Shown here: one piece after another, positions 38,471 through 48,973 of the stretch
How positions within the stretch are numbered: the first letter of the stretch is position 1
How the letters are laid out: the number at the start of each line of letters is the position of its first letter
Source of the DNA: Nakamurella panacisegetis
GTDB lineage: Bacteria; Actinomycetota; Actinomycetes; Mycobacteriales; Nakamurellaceae
Assembly: GCF_900104535.1 (NCBI RefSeq)
Contig: NZ_LT629710.1
Coordinates: forward strand, 1,116,001 to 1,180,000
Direction of reading: 5' to 3'
Length of the DNA stretch: 64,000 nt
Program-made: the position numbers and the translations under genes
Notes under the pieces: model-generated
What the model was told of the DNA's origin: nothing
What the model saw: the letters and a program-made list of their open reading frames with translations, nothing else
Databases searched by the model: none

Positions 38471-38498
38471 CCATCCGGAACCGGACGCAGAACCGAAG
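38471..38498 (+). promoter_or_regulatory. SigK-like promoter of the oxidoreductase gene (candidate)
   Basis: CCATCC (38471-38476), 16 bases, then CCGAAG (38493-38498). Five of six -10 positions fit the remembered SigK consensus. The box ends only seven bases before ATG 38506, so the transcript would be almost leaderless; the same bases (GAAGGA) also look like a ribosome site, which is a rival reading. Confidence 0.35.
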
Positions 38499-38505
38499 GA
38501 CACGC

Positions 38506-40248
38506 ATGACCACCACATCCCGTCCGACCTCGAACGACCGCCCGGCCGGCCGCGGCACCCGCCCGCCGGTCTGGCAGCCTGGATTCCTGTCCGCGGCACT
38601 GATCGGCCTGGTGGCCATGGGACTGGCCATCGGCATCGCCGAGTTGGTCGCCGCCGTCGGGACCTGGCTCGGGTTTCTCTCCGCCGGCGCATCGCCGATC
38701 ACGTCCCTGGGCAACACCTTCATCCACCTGACGCCCGAGTGGCTCAAGGAATACGCGATCCGGACGTTCGGCCAGAACGACAAGACGGCCCTGCGGGTCG
38801 GCATGTACGTCACTCTGGCGCTGGTGGCCATGCTCATCGGTCTCGTGGGCCGGCGCAGCCCGCGCATCGCGGCCGGCGCCACCGTGCTGCTGGTGCTGGT
38901 CACGATCGGCGCCGTCTTCAGCAACAGCGGTACCGGAGCCTTCGACGCCCTGCCCATCATCCTCGGCGGCGCGGCCGGGGTGTACCTGCTGGTCACCGCC
39001 TTCCGGCGTACCGTGGCGCCGGAATTCCTCGAAGCTCCGACCGCGGACGCCGCCCCACCGGCGACGACCGAGCCGCCCGTGGCCGCCAGAGACACCGCCC
39101 GTGATGGCTGGTACGACGCGAAGCCCGAGACCTCGGGCGAGCGTCACCCGATGGCTCTGGCCGGCCGCCCCGCGAATCGCCCGGGAATGGATCGCCGGCA
39201 GTTCTTCCGGCTGGCCGGAATGGGTGCCGCCGTCGCCGTCGTGACGGTCGCCGTCTCCCGGTGGATCCCCAGTACCGCGCAGGTCATGGCCAGCCGGGCC
39301 AACGCGGTGGTCCCGGTCCCGACCTCCAAGCAGACCATCCCGGCCGACGTCGACTTCAAGATCAACGGTCTGACGCCGTACGCCACCCCGACCGGGTCCT
39401 TCTACCGCGTCGACACCGCGTTCGTGCCGCCGAACGTGACCACCCAGGAGTGGGGCCTCCGGATCCACGGGATGGTCGACAACGAGATCACCATCGACTA
39501 CGCCGACCTGATCGCGCGGCCGCAGATCGAACGGGACATCACCCTGACCTGCGTCTCGAACCCGGTCGGTGGCGACCTGGCCGGCAACGCGACCTGGATC
39601 GGCACCCGCGTCGACACCCTCCTCAAGGAGGCCGGCCCCCGCAGCGGCGCCGACTGCGTGCTGTTCACCAGCAAGGACGGCTTCACCCAGACCGCGCCGC
39701 TGGACGCTCTGACCGACGGCCGGGACGCGATCCTCGCCGTGGCGATGAACGGCGAGGTGCTCCCGATCGAGCATGGTTTCCCGGTGCGCATGGTGGTGCC
39801 CGGCCTGTACGGCTACGTCTCAGCCTGCAAGTGGATCGTCGACATGAAGGTGTCGCGATTCGCCGACGAGAGCGCCTACTGGACCCAGCGCGGTTGGTCC
39901 GAGCGGGGCCCGATCAAGACGGCGTCCCGCATCGACGTCCCCAAGGGTTTCGCCCAGCTCCCCGCGGGCGAGGTCACCGTGGCCGGGGTGGCCTGGGCCC
40001 AGCACCGCGGCATCAACAAGGTCGAGGTCCGGATCGACGACGGACCGTGGGAAGCCGCCCAACTGGCCGGCGACGCCTCGGTCGACACCTGGCGCCAATG
40101 GAAGTACGTCTGGACGGCCACCGCCGGGACGCACACCGTGCAGTCCAGGGCCACCGACGGGACCGGCACCGTCCAGACCGCGACCGTGCGGGACGTCCTG
40201 CCCGACGGGGCCTCCGGGTACGACTCCCGGAGCATCGTCGTCACGTGA
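38506..40248 (+). CDS. Membrane-anchored molybdopterin-dependent oxidoreductase (sulfite oxidase family)
   Basis: A 580-residue protein. Residues 1-170 hold about four membrane helices; a linker carries RRQFFRLAGMGAAVA (231-245), which looks like an internal twin-arginine segment; residues 280-460 are the Moco domain with the ligand C349 (TLTCVSNPVGG); the last ~100 residues are the Mo-co dimerisation fold (VTVAGVAWAQHRGINKVEV). It should reduce or oxidise an S- or N-oxide outside the membrane, perhaps methionine sulfoxide. AAGGA six bases before ATG 38506 supports the start. It is divergent from sigK by 260 bp. Confidence 0.9.
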   Translation: MTTTSRPTSNDRPAGRGTRPPVWQPGFLSAALIGLVAMGLAIGIAELVAAVGTWLGFLSAGASPITSLGNTFIHLTPEWLKEYAIRTFGQNDKTALRVGMYVTLALVAMLIGLVGRRSPRIAAGATVLLVLVTIGAVFSNSGTGAFDALPIILGGAAGVYLLVTAFRRTVAPEFLEAPTADAAPPATTEPPVAARDTARDGWYDAKPETSGERHPMALAGRPANRPGMDRRQFFRLAGMGAAVAVVTVAVSRWIPSTAQVMASRANAVVPVPTSKQTIPADVDFKINGLTPYATPTGSFYRVDTAFVPPNVTTQEWGLRIHGMVDNEITIDYADLIARPQIERDITLTCVSNPVGGDLAGNATWIGTRVDTLLKEAGPRSGADCVLFTSKDGFTQTAPLDALTDGRDAILAVAMNGEVLPIEHGFPVRMVVPGLYGYVSACKWIVDMKVSRFADESAYWTQRGWSERGPIKTASRIDVPKGFAQLPAGEVTVAGVAWAQHRGINKVEVRIDDGPWEAAQLAGDASVDTWRQWKYVWTATAGTHTVQSRATDGTGTVQTATVRDVLPDGASGYDSRSIVVT

Positions 40249-40324
40249 TCCCGGACGGTCAGGCCGCGGACGCGACCGCACCCCGAGCGACGGCCGTCGT
40301 CTTTGCGCTGGGAGGATCACCGGC

Positions 40325-40927
40325 ATGATCAAGTGGGTGGTGTTCGACCTCGGCGACGTCCTGCTGGCCCGGACGAAGGCGTTGCCGGACCTGGCCGCCC
40401 TGTTGGGCGTCGACGAACACCGCTTCACCGACGCGTACTTCACCTATCGGGCGCACTACGACCTGCACACCGATCCGGTGGCCTTCTGGACCAGCGCGGC
40501 GGCGCACGCCGGGGCCGCGGAACCCGATGCCGCGCTGATCGCCGAACTGGTCCGGATCGACGACCTCGGGTGGAGCGTGGTGAACCCGGAGACCGGACAG
40601 TTGCTGGACGACCTCCACTCGAGCGGCGTCGCGCTGGCCGTGTTGTCCAACGCGCCGTCCTCGATGGGTCGATTGATCGAATCGCAGAGCTGGGCCGACA
40701 AGTTCGATCACCTGCTGTTCTCCGGTGACCTGCAGCTGTCCAAACCCGACCGGCAGATCTACCGGCACCTGCTCGAGCGGCTGGGCGCCGAAGCCGCCGA
40801 GGTGGCCTTCCTCGACGACCGGGCCGACAATGTGGACGCCGCGTCGGCGGCCGGCATCAATGCCCGGCGCTTCACCACGGCGGCGCAGGCCCGCGCGGAC
40901 CTGCGTGCGCTCGGCCTCCCCGTCTGA
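40325..40927 (+). CDS. HAD family hydrolase
   Basis: A 200-residue haloacid-dehalogenase-fold phosphatase. Motif I is FDLGDVLL, which has G where the second catalytic aspartate (DxD) often shows D-x-G-x-V/L as in this subgroup; motif II is AVLSNAPSS, motif III the lysine in SKPDRQIY and motif IV FLDDRADNV. Substrate unknown; sugar or nucleotide phosphates are usual. GGGAGGA lies about eight bases before ATG 40325. It follows the oxidoreductase gene after 76 bp and may be co-transcribed. Confidence 0.87.
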   Translation: MIKWVVFDLGDVLLARTKALPDLAALLGVDEHRFTDAYFTYRAHYDLHTDPVAFWTSAAAHAGAAEPDAALIAELVRIDDLGWSVVNPETGQLLDDLHSSGVALAVLSNAPSSMGRLIESQSWADKFDHLLFSGDLQLSKPDRQIYRHLLERLGAEAAEVAFLDDRADNVDAASAAGINARRFTTAAQARADLRALGLPV

Positions 40928-40979
40928 CTCGGCGCGGGCGCACCGACCCGGCGTCAGTGCATCCGGAGAGATCCGGCGC

Positions 40980-41162
40980 TCACCGGCGGTTGCTGATCGA
41001 GCGACGGTTGCGGCCGGCCACGGCCGCCACGGCGTAGACGCCGCCGGCGATCAGGGCGATCCACAGCACGGTGTGGACCAGGAAGCCGAAGACGGCTCCG
41101 ATGATGCTGAACGCGATCCAGACCACGACGATCGCGCCGATGACTTTCAGGACCTTTTCCAT
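40980..41162 (-). CDS. Small two-helix membrane protein
   Basis: A 60-residue protein with two hydrophobic stretches (VIGAIVVVWIAFSIIGAVFG and LVHTVLWIALIAGGVYAVAA) and a basic tail. GGAGA six bases before ATG 41162 is a clear ribosome site and decides this short start over a longer open frame. Similar small hydrophobic proteins are frequent in actinobacteria and have no known role. Confidence 0.7.
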   Translation of the reverse strand: MEKVLKVIGAIVVVWIAFSIIGAVFGFLVHTVLWIALIAGGVYAVAAVAGRNRRSISNRR

Positions 41163-41365
41163 GACTCTCTCCGACTTCCGCTGATTCGTCTCGCGCGGGC
41201 CAGTCGGCCCGAGCTGATGAGTCCACCCTGCCGCACATCGGACGCGAACACCTCCGGTGTCGACCCTGAAGTTCGGTTCGGGGTAAGCCCTGACGCGCGG
41301 CCCGCGGGTGCGCAAACTCTCACCGGCCGGACACCTCTCGACGTCGATCGGCCGCGCGCGTTTCC

Positions 41366-41371
41366 TACACT
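41366..41371 (+). promoter_or_regulatory. -10 box of a leaderless HAD phosphatase transcript
   Basis: TACACT fits TANNNT and ends six bases before GTG 41378. This is the spacing of a transcription start at the first base of the gene. No ribosome site is present, which agrees with leaderless translation, common in actinobacteria. Confidence 0.5.
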
Positions 41372-41377
41372 GGTCCA

Positions 41378-42067
41378 GTGACCGAACCGACACCGACCGA
41401 TGCCGCAGGAAGGTCCGGACCAGCCATTTCGGACCGGACGTTCGACGCCGTGCTGTTCGACATGGACGGCACGCTGGTGGATTCGACCCCGGCCGTCGAG
41501 CGGTCCTGGGCGATCTGGAGCATCGAGTACGGCATGACCAGGTCGGCCCTGGAAGCCGGGCACGGCCAGCCGGCCTCGCAGCTCGTCCGCTCGCTGGTGG
41601 CCGACCACCAGGTCGACGAGGCCATGTTGCGGATCGCCGAGCTCGAACTGGCCGACGTGCATGACATCACGATCCTGCCCGGGGCGGCCGAGCTGCTCTC
41701 GACCATGCCGGCCGATCGGGTCGCCATCGTCACCTCGGCCACCCGCGCCCTGGCCACCGCCCGGATCGCCGCCGCCGGGTTGACCGCCCCCGCGGTCGTC
41801 GTCACCTTCGACGACGTGTCAAACGGCAAGCCCGACCCGGAACCGTTCCTCATCGGGGCCGCCCGTTTGGGTGTCGACCCGGCGCGGTGCCTGGTCGTCG
41901 AGGACGCGCCGGCCGGCATTGCCGCCGGCCGGGCGGCCGGGTGCATGACGCTGGCGGTGACCACGACGAGCACCCGCGAGGAACTGGACGCCGATCTGGT
42001 CGTGGACCGCCTGACCGAGGTGTCCATCGTGCGGGGGGCGGACGGCTACTCGCTGCTGGTCGGCTGA
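41378..42067 (+). CDS. HAD family sugar phosphatase-like hydrolase
   Basis: A 229-residue HAD enzyme of the beta-phosphoglucomutase/sugar phosphatase group. Motif I is VLFDMDGTLVDSTPAVERSW, motif II VAIVTSATRAL, motif III lysine in GKPDPEPFLIGA and motif IV CLVVEDAPAGIAAGRAAG. The cap domain (residues 40-90) is of the small helical type. It probably removes phosphate from sugar phosphates such as glycerol-1- or 2-deoxyglucose-6-phosphate; substrate not shown by sequence. It starts at GTG 41378 without ribosome site and is convergent with the aminotransferase gene. Confidence 0.9.
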   Translation: MTEPTPTDAAGRSGPAISDRTFDAVLFDMDGTLVDSTPAVERSWAIWSIEYGMTRSALEAGHGQPASQLVRSLVADHQVDEAMLRIAELELADVHDITILPGAAELLSTMPADRVAIVTSATRALATARIAAAGLTAPAVVVTFDDVSNGKPDPEPFLIGAARLGVDPARCLVVEDAPAGIAAGRAAGCMTLAVTTTSTREELDADLVVDRLTEVSIVRGADGYSLLVG

Positions 42068-42083
42068 CCGTCGGCCGACCGGA

Positions 42084-43250
42084 TCAGCCGCGACGCAGGA
42101 ACTCCCCGAGCGCTTGGAGCCCGCCGGTGACGGTGGACGTGGCACCGGCGAAGGACATCCGGATCGACCTCGCTCCGTCGATCTGGTCGAAGTCGATGCC
42201 TGGTGCCACGGCCACGCCGGCCTCGTCGAGGAGCCGAACACCGAAGGCCTGGGCGTCGTCGGTCAGGTGTGAGATGTCGGCGTAGACGTAGAACGCGCCG
42301 TCGGCCGGGGCCAGCCGCGTGATGCCCAGCCCGGTCAGCCCGTCGAGCAGCAGCTGCCGATTCTGGCGGTAGCGGGCGACGTGACCGTCACATTCGTCGT
42401 AGGCGTCGAACGCACTGATCGCCGCATACTGCGCGAGCGCCGGCGGGCAGATCGCCATGTTGCCGGCGATGGCGTCGACCGGCTCGGCCAGATCGGCTGG
42501 CACCAGCATCCAGCCGAGGCGCCAGCCCGTCATCGAGAAGTACTTGGAGAAGGAGTTCACCACGAATCCGTGACGGTCGGTCGACCAGCTGCAGGCCGGG
42601 TCCCCGGTGTAGTTGATCCCGTGGTAGATCTCGTCGGAGATCAGCCGGATCCCCTGCTCGGCGCAGAAGGTGGCCAGGCCGGCCAGCTCGTGCGGGGCCA
42701 GCACGGTGCCGGTGGGGTTGGCCGGCGAGGCCACCACCAGCCCGTCCAGGCCGAGGTCGGCGATCATCGCCACCGTCGGCTGGTAGCGGGTGTGCGGGCC
42801 GCACGGCAGGTCGACCACCTCACAACCCAATGCCTGCAGGATGTTCCGATAGGCCGGATAGCCGGGACGGGCCAGACCGACCCGATCGCCGACGTCGAAC
42901 GCGGCCAGGAAGGCGAGCAGGAACGCACCCGAGGAACCGGTGGTGACGAACACGTCGGCCGGATCGACGTCCAGCCCGTAGCGGACCCGGTAGTGCCCGG
43001 CGATCGCCGCCCGCAACGGGGCGATGCCCGGGGTCTCGGTGTAACCGAGGACCTGGTGCTCCAGCGCGGTCCGGGCGGCGGCCAGCACCGGGGCCGGGGC
43101 CGGGGTCGAGGGCTGGCCGGCGGTCAGGTTGAACACCCGGGCCCCGGTCTCGGCCCGACGGGCCGCGGCGGCCAGCACCCGCATCACGTGGAATGGGGCG
43201 ACGGCCGCGCGGGCGGCCGGGGCGAAGGAGATCGGCTTGTCCTGGGTCAC
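42084..43250 (-). CDS. PLP-dependent aminotransferase, class I/II
   Basis: A 388-residue fold-type I aminotransferase. The PLP lysine is in NSFSKYFSMTGWRLGW; ASPANPTGTVL, SDEIYHGINY and RMSFAGA (carboxylate arginine) are the usual blocks. It is nearest to aspartate/aromatic aminotransferases; the true amino donor is unknown. GGAGGA seven bases before GTG 43250 sets the start. It lies alone, divergent from the M14 peptidase gene. Confidence 0.9.
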   Translation of the reverse strand: MTQDKPISFAPAARAAVAPFHVMRVLAAAARRAETGARVFNLTAGQPSTPAPAPVLAAARTALEHQVLGYTETPGIAPLRAAIAGHYRVRYGLDVDPADVFVTTGSSGAFLLAFLAAFDVGDRVGLARPGYPAYRNILQALGCEVVDLPCGPHTRYQPTVAMIADLGLDGLVVASPANPTGTVLAPHELAGLATFCAEQGIRLISDEIYHGINYTGDPACSWSTDRHGFVVNSFSKYFSMTGWRLGWMLVPADLAEPVDAIAGNMAICPPALAQYAAISAFDAYDECDGHVARYRQNRQLLLDGLTGLGITRLAPADGAFYVYADISHLTDDAQAFGVRLLDEAGVAVAPGIDFDQIDGARSIRMSFAGATSTVTGGLQALGEFLRRG

Positions 43251-43383
43251 CCCGACATCCTCCGTCACGTTCTGCGACGAGCGCGACACCCCGGGTCCAC
43301 CACGGCATGAAATCCACGTGGCCCGCCCTCCCCGGCCGGCCTTCCGGCTACTCTTCCGGCGTGTCACAAGGGGAGATGCCTTG

Positions 43384-44898
43384 ATGTCCATCAACCGCAC
43401 CACGGTCCGATCGCTGGCCCTCGCCGGGGCGATCGCCGGATCCGTGCTGCTCGGCGGGACGACCGCCACGGCGGCTCCGGCCGGGCGGACCGCCCCGGTG
43501 TCCACGGTCATGCCCTCCGAGGTCACCACCTCCGCGATGGCGGCATCCACGGTCACCGGCGTCCGGCAGAGCAGGATCATCGGCTACAGCCGCCAGCACC
43601 GGGCCATCGTCGCGGACGAACTCGGCAACCCGGCCGCCCCGTTCAAGGCGTTGGTCGTGGGCAGCATGCACGGCTACTACGAGCGCGCGGGCGAACAGGT
43701 GGTGGCCGCGATCAAGCAGGCGGCCATACCCAAGAACCTGGACCTGTGGGTCATCCGCACGATCAACCCCGACGGGGACGTGCTGCACCAGCGTGGCAAT
43801 GCCGCCGGCGTGGACCTGAACCGCAACTTCCCGTTCCGCTGGGCCTACATCGCACCGACGGCGAGCAAGTTCAACTCGCACTACTCCGGACCGTCACCGC
43901 TGTCCGAGCCGGAGTCCCGGGCCATGTACAACTTCCTCAACACGCTCCGGCCCAACCGGGTGGTGTCCCTGCACCAGCCGCTGGACGCGGTCGACACGAC
44001 CGACGGCGGCGCGCGCGACATCGCGTTCCGCACCGCGCTGGCCAGGAACCTCGGCCTGCCGGCGGAGCCTCTGGTGTGCTGGAGCGTGTGCCACGGATCG
44101 ATGACCGGCTGGCTGACCAACACTCAGCGCGGAGCCGCCATCACCGTCGAGTTCGGCCCCAACCCGTCGTCGGCCTATCTGACCGGGACGGCTGCGCGCG
44201 GCATCATCGCGGCCCTCGACGTGGGCGTTGGGCCGTACGTTCCGCCCTCGGTCCGCGGCGACGTCAACACGTTCAGGGCGTCGTCGTCCGGTCTGCTGCT
44301 CTCGGGGTGGGCCTACGACCCCGCCCGCCCGGCCGCGTCGACCACGGTGGCCGTCACCATCGACGGCAAGCTGGCCCGGGTCACCACGGCCGAGCTGAAC
44401 CGGCCCGATGTCGACGCCGCCTTCCGCATCACCGGCCGGCACGGCTACTGGATCAACCTGGTCCTGAGCCGGGGGCGCCACACGGTCTGCGTCACGGCCA
44501 GGCCGGTGAGCGGCAGTGATTCGACACCACGTTCGCTGCTGCGGTGCGTGGCCATCACGGCGCCCCAGGTTCTGATGCAGGGGCGGGCCGCGCCGGCGGT
44601 CGTCGCCCGATCCGGCGGAGTGGTCTCACTGAGCGGGTGGGCGCTCGACCCGTCCCACCCGCTGTCGCCCAGCAGTGTGCGGGTCGCCGTCGACGGGAAG
44701 CCGACCGCCGCCTTCGTCACGACGACCATCCGGGCGGACGTCAATGCCGCCTGGCACGCCACCGGACGTCACGGGTTCCAGGTGAGGGTCACCGTACCGG
44801 CGGGACACCACCTGGTGACCGTCACCGCGGCCGGGCCTTCGGCCGCGGTCGCCTCGGCCACCATCGGGCAGCAATGGCTGGTGATCCCCGCAGGCTGA
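43384..44898 (+). CDS. Secreted M14-type zinc carboxypeptidase/amidase with two C-terminal repeats
   Basis: A 504-residue exported peptidase, signal peptide cut near residue 30 (TATA/APA). The peptidase part (60-280) is closest to MpaA/LD-carboxypeptidase-like M14 enzymes: DLNRNFPFRW (substrate arginine R147), SGPSPLSEPESRAMYNF, H197 in SLHQPLD as third zinc ligand, and E256 in TVEFGPN as general base. The first zinc motif, normally HxxE, reads HGYYE (H96, E100), one residue longer. Two ~95-residue repeats follow (LSGWAYDP...; LSGWALDP...). GGGAG eight bases before ATG 43384 fixes the start. Peptidoglycan peptides are the likely target. Confidence 0.85.
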   Translation: MSINRTTVRSLALAGAIAGSVLLGGTTATAAPAGRTAPVSTVMPSEVTTSAMAASTVTGVRQSRIIGYSRQHRAIVADELGNPAAPFKALVVGSMHGYYERAGEQVVAAIKQAAIPKNLDLWVIRTINPDGDVLHQRGNAAGVDLNRNFPFRWAYIAPTASKFNSHYSGPSPLSEPESRAMYNFLNTLRPNRVVSLHQPLDAVDTTDGGARDIAFRTALARNLGLPAEPLVCWSVCHGSMTGWLTNTQRGAAITVEFGPNPSSAYLTGTAARGIIAALDVGVGPYVPPSVRGDVNTFRASSSGLLLSGWAYDPARPAASTTVAVTIDGKLARVTTAELNRPDVDAAFRITGRHGYWINLVLSRGRHTVCVTARPVSGSDSTPRSLLRCVAITAPQVLMQGRAAPAVVARSGGVVSLSGWALDPSHPLSPSSVRVAVDGKPTAAFVTTTIRADVNAAWHATGRHGFQVRVTVPAGHHLVTVTAAGPSAAVASATIGQQWLVIPAG

Positions 44899-44926
44899 GC
44901 CGCCCGGGTCGCACGCCGCCGGTGGG

Positions 44927-45679
44927 TCAGAACGACGGCACGAACGGCGGAACGAGCGCTTCCAACGCCCGGTTCGCCGCTCGCCACAGGTCCGGCCCGA
45001 AGGACACCCGGGCCGCCCCGGCCGCCGCCGCATCGGCCAGCGAGATGCGGCCAGCGGCCGGCATGTACGAACCGAGCAGGTTCACCGCGGCCGGGGCAAC
45101 GGCAGCGCAGAACGCGGTGGCCAGGGTCGGGTCGTGCAGCAGGATCGGGTAGACGCAGTCGGCGCCGGCTTCGAGGTAGAGCCGGGCGCGCTCGACCGCC
45201 TCCTCCAGCAGCGAACCCGGGTCGGTGCCCGGCGCGGCCTGGATGAACACGTCGACCCGGGCGTTGATCACCAGACCCTCCCCGGCGGCGGCCCGGATCG
45301 CGGCCAGGTGATCGGCCTGACGAGCGGCCTCGATCAGTCCGCCGGACGAATGGTCGGTGTCCTCCAGATTGGCGCCGGCGGCGCCGGTGTCCAGCAAGGC
45401 CTCGACGAATTCGGCCGGGGCGAGCCCGTAACCGCCCTCGCAGTCCACGGTCAGCGGGACATCCACCCGGGCGGCGATCCGCGCCGCGGCGGCGAACATC
45501 TCCGCGGCCGGGGCCTGGTGCCCGTCCTCGTATCCGAGCACCGCCGCCACCGCGGCGGAGCTGGTGGCCAGCGCCGGGTGGCCGGCGCCGGCCACGGCGA
45601 GAGCCGACGGCACGTCCCAGATGTTGGGCAGCACCAACGGCCGTCCGGGAACGTGCAGTTCACGCAGCGCCGACGTCAC
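44927..45679 (-). CDS. Isocitrate lyase/PEP mutase superfamily protein
   Basis: A 250-residue TIM-barrel enzyme. It shows [12 protein letters not shown] at the start, DCEGGYG with acidic magnesium-binding residues, [14 protein letters not shown], and NARVDVFIQ. The KKCGH-type loop of true isocitrate lyases is absent, so it belongs with PEP mutase/oxaloacetate-hydrolase-like members that make or break C-C or C-P bonds next to a 2-oxoacid. Its GTG overlaps the purD stop by four bases, so it is translated with purD; a metabolic link to purines is not evident. Confidence 0.83.
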   Translation of the reverse strand: MTSALRELHVPGRPLVLPNIWDVPSALAVAGAGHPALATSSAAVAAVLGYEDGHQAPAAEMFAAAARIAARVDVPLTVDCEGGYGLAPAEFVEALLDTGAAGANLEDTDHSSGGLIEAARQADHLAAIRAAAGEGLVINARVDVFIQAAPGTDPGSLLEEAVERARLYLEAGADCVYPILLHDPTLATAFCAAVAPAAVNLLGSYMPAAGRISLADAAAAGAARVSFGPDLWRAANRALEALVPPFVPSF

Positions 45680-46932
45680 GGCAACCGGACCAGCCCGTCC
45701 GCCGCCGCGGCGCCGATATCGCTGCGATGCTGCGCACCCCGCATCGTGACCCCGGCGACCAGCGCGTAGGCCGCCGACCGGGCCGCGTGCAGGTCCGTTC
45801 CGGAGGCGGTGGCCGACAGCACGCGACCACCGGCGGAAACCACCCGCCCCGACTCGTCCCGTTTCGTACCGGCGTGCAGGATCCCGTCCTGGTCGGCCCC
45901 GGTGATCACGTCCCCGAGGACCGGGGCGGCCGGATAGCCTTCGGCCGCAATGACGACGGTGACCGCCGACCCCGGCTTCCACGTCGGCGCCGGCACGGTG
46001 CCAAGGTCACCGGCCGCGGCGGCGGCCAGCAACTCGCTCAGCGGCGAGTCGAGCAGCTCCAGCACCACCTGGGTCTCGGGATCTCCGAAGCGGCAGTTGA
46101 ACTCGATCACCTTGGGTCCGTCCGCGGTGAGCACCAGCCCGGCGTACAGCAGGCCGGAGAACGGCGATCCGCGGTCGGCCATCTCGGCCAGCACCGGATC
46201 GAGCACCGACGTCTGCACGGTCTCCACCAGATCCGACGGCGCCCAGTCGAGCGGCGCGTAGGCCCCCATACCCCCGGTGTTCGGTCCGGCATCACCGTCG
46301 GCCAGGCGCTTGAAGTCCTGGGCCGGCAGCAACGGCACGGCTCGCGCTCCGTCGCAGACGGCGAACAACGACACCTCGGGGCCGGCCAGGAACTCCTCGA
46401 CCAACACCGGATGACCGCCGTCGAGCACCGACCGGGCGTGCGCCGCGGCGATTTCCCGGTCCTGCGTGACGACCACCCCCTTGCCCGCGGCCAGCCCGTC
46501 GTCCTTCACCACGTACGGCGAACCGCAGGCATCCAGGGCCGGGTCGATCTCGTCGGGCCGGGTGACGGACACAGCGGCGGCGGTCGGCACCCCGGCCGCC
46601 GTCATCACGTCCTTGGCGAAGGCCTTGGATCCCTCGATCCGGGCGGCATCGGCGCTCGGCCCGAACACCGCGATGCCGAGCGCGGCGACCGCGTCGGCGG
46701 CCCCGTTCACCAGCGGCACCTCGGGCCCGACGACGACCAGGTCGACCGCGAGCCGGCCGGCCAGAGCGGCCACGGCCGCCGGGTCGGCCACGTCGACCGG
46801 GTGCGACTGGGCCAGGGATCCGGTGCCTGCGTTGCCCGGGGCGACGAAGAGGTCGGTGACCGCCGGATCGCGGTCGAGGGCCCGCAGCAGGGCGTGCTCG
46901 CGAGCTCCGGAACCGATGACGAGGATGCGCAT
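45676..46932 (-). CDS. purD: Phosphoribosylamine-glycine ligase (GAR synthetase)
   Basis: A 418-residue ATP-grasp enzyme: phosphoribosylamine, glycine and ATP give GAR, the second step of purine synthesis. Start [16 protein letters not shown], then [53 protein letters not shown] and [15 protein letters not shown] with metal ligands. ATG 46932 is five bases after the purA stop. Middle gene of purA-purD-PEP mutase. Confidence 0.96.
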   Translation of the reverse strand: MRILVIGSGAREHALLRALDRDPAVTDLFVAPGNAGTGSLAQSHPVDVADPAAVAALAGRLAVDLVVVGPEVPLVNGAADAVAALGIAVFGPSADAARIEGSKAFAKDVMTAAGVPTAAAVSVTRPDEIDPALDACGSPYVVKDDGLAAGKGVVVTQDREIAAAHARSVLDGGHPVLVEEFLAGPEVSLFAVCDGARAVPLLPAQDFKRLADGDAGPNTGGMGAYAPLDWAPSDLVETVQTSVLDPVLAEMADRGSPFSGLLYAGLVLTADGPKVIEFNCRFGDPETQVVLELLDSPLSELLAAAAAGDLGTVPAPTWKPGSAVTVVIAAEGYPAAPVLGDVITGADQDGILHAGTKRDESGRVVSAGGRVLSATASGTDLHAARSAAYALVAGVTMRGAQHRSDIGAAAADGLVRLP

Positions 46933-46937
46933 GCCGA

Positions 46938-48245
<1,308 letters not shown>

Positions 48246-48292
48246 TCATTGCCGTAGCTGCGACAGGCAGCCGCCAGAGGGAAGGGTAGTGG

Positions 48293-48973
48293 GTGAGTCC
48301 CATTCATGTGGTGTGCTGCCGCGCCGATCGGGCGACGGCGGAGGCCGACCCGACCGTGCGGAAGGCTCTCGCCCGGTGTCAGGGGGCGACCGTGTCGTTC
48401 GTCGGTCGGCGTCCGGGCAAGGAGATCGACGACCTCCTGATCGACCGTCTGCTGGTGATCGGCGGCGACGCCGACCTGGCCGCCGTCGCGCTGCGGTTGC
48501 TGCGGACCGAACGGCTGTCCTCGGTCGTGGTCGCATTCGCCAGTGATGTCCCGACCACGGTGACCGAGCTCTGGTCGCTGCCGCTGGGCGCGGCAGCGGT
48601 GGAGCTGGCCATCGGCGGCGACCCCGATCTGGTGCCGTTGGTCCGCGACGATGTCGGCGGAGTCGTCGTCGGGGTCGGGGCCGTGTCACCGATCCAGGGC
48701 ACGGTCTACGTGGACGAGAGCCGTGTGCTCTCCGGCGGCGCCGCGCACCTGTTGGTCGAGCCGGACTCCGAGAAAGGACTGGCGGTCACCATCGTGCCGC
48801 GGCGGATCCTCGGCTTCGGCCGCCGGCCGCGCACCTTCCGCGGCCGAGCCGTGTCGATCGGGACCGTCCAGTCCCAGGTCGTCAGCGACGGTGTGCTGTT
48901 CGATCGCAAGATGGACCGCTGGACCTTCTACAAACACACCGAGCCCGTCCGACTGGTCCGGGGCGTGGTGTAG
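48293..48973 (+). CDS. Conserved actinobacterial protein (Rv0358-like)
   Basis: A 226-residue soluble protein, GTG start with GGAAGG just upstream. It shows LLVIGGDADLAAVALRLL, a stretch like nucleotide-binding diacylglycerol/NAD kinase-fold proteins (GGDGT loop altered to GGDAD), and a C-terminal beta-rich part (RGRAVSIGTVQSQVVSDGVL). The mycobacterial counterpart lies at the same place beside purA. Function unknown; a lipid-kinase-fold relative is a cautious reading. Confidence 0.72.
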   Translation: MSPIHVVCCRADRATAEADPTVRKALARCQGATVSFVGRRPGKEIDDLLIDRLLVIGGDADLAAVALRLLRTERLSSVVVAFASDVPTTVTELWSLPLGAAAVELAIGGDPDLVPLVRDDVGGVVVGVGAVSPIQGTVYVDESRVLSGGAAHLLVEPDSEKGLAVTIVPRRILGFGRRPRTFRGRAVSIGTVQSQVVSDGVLFDRKMDRWTFYKHTEPVRLVRGVV

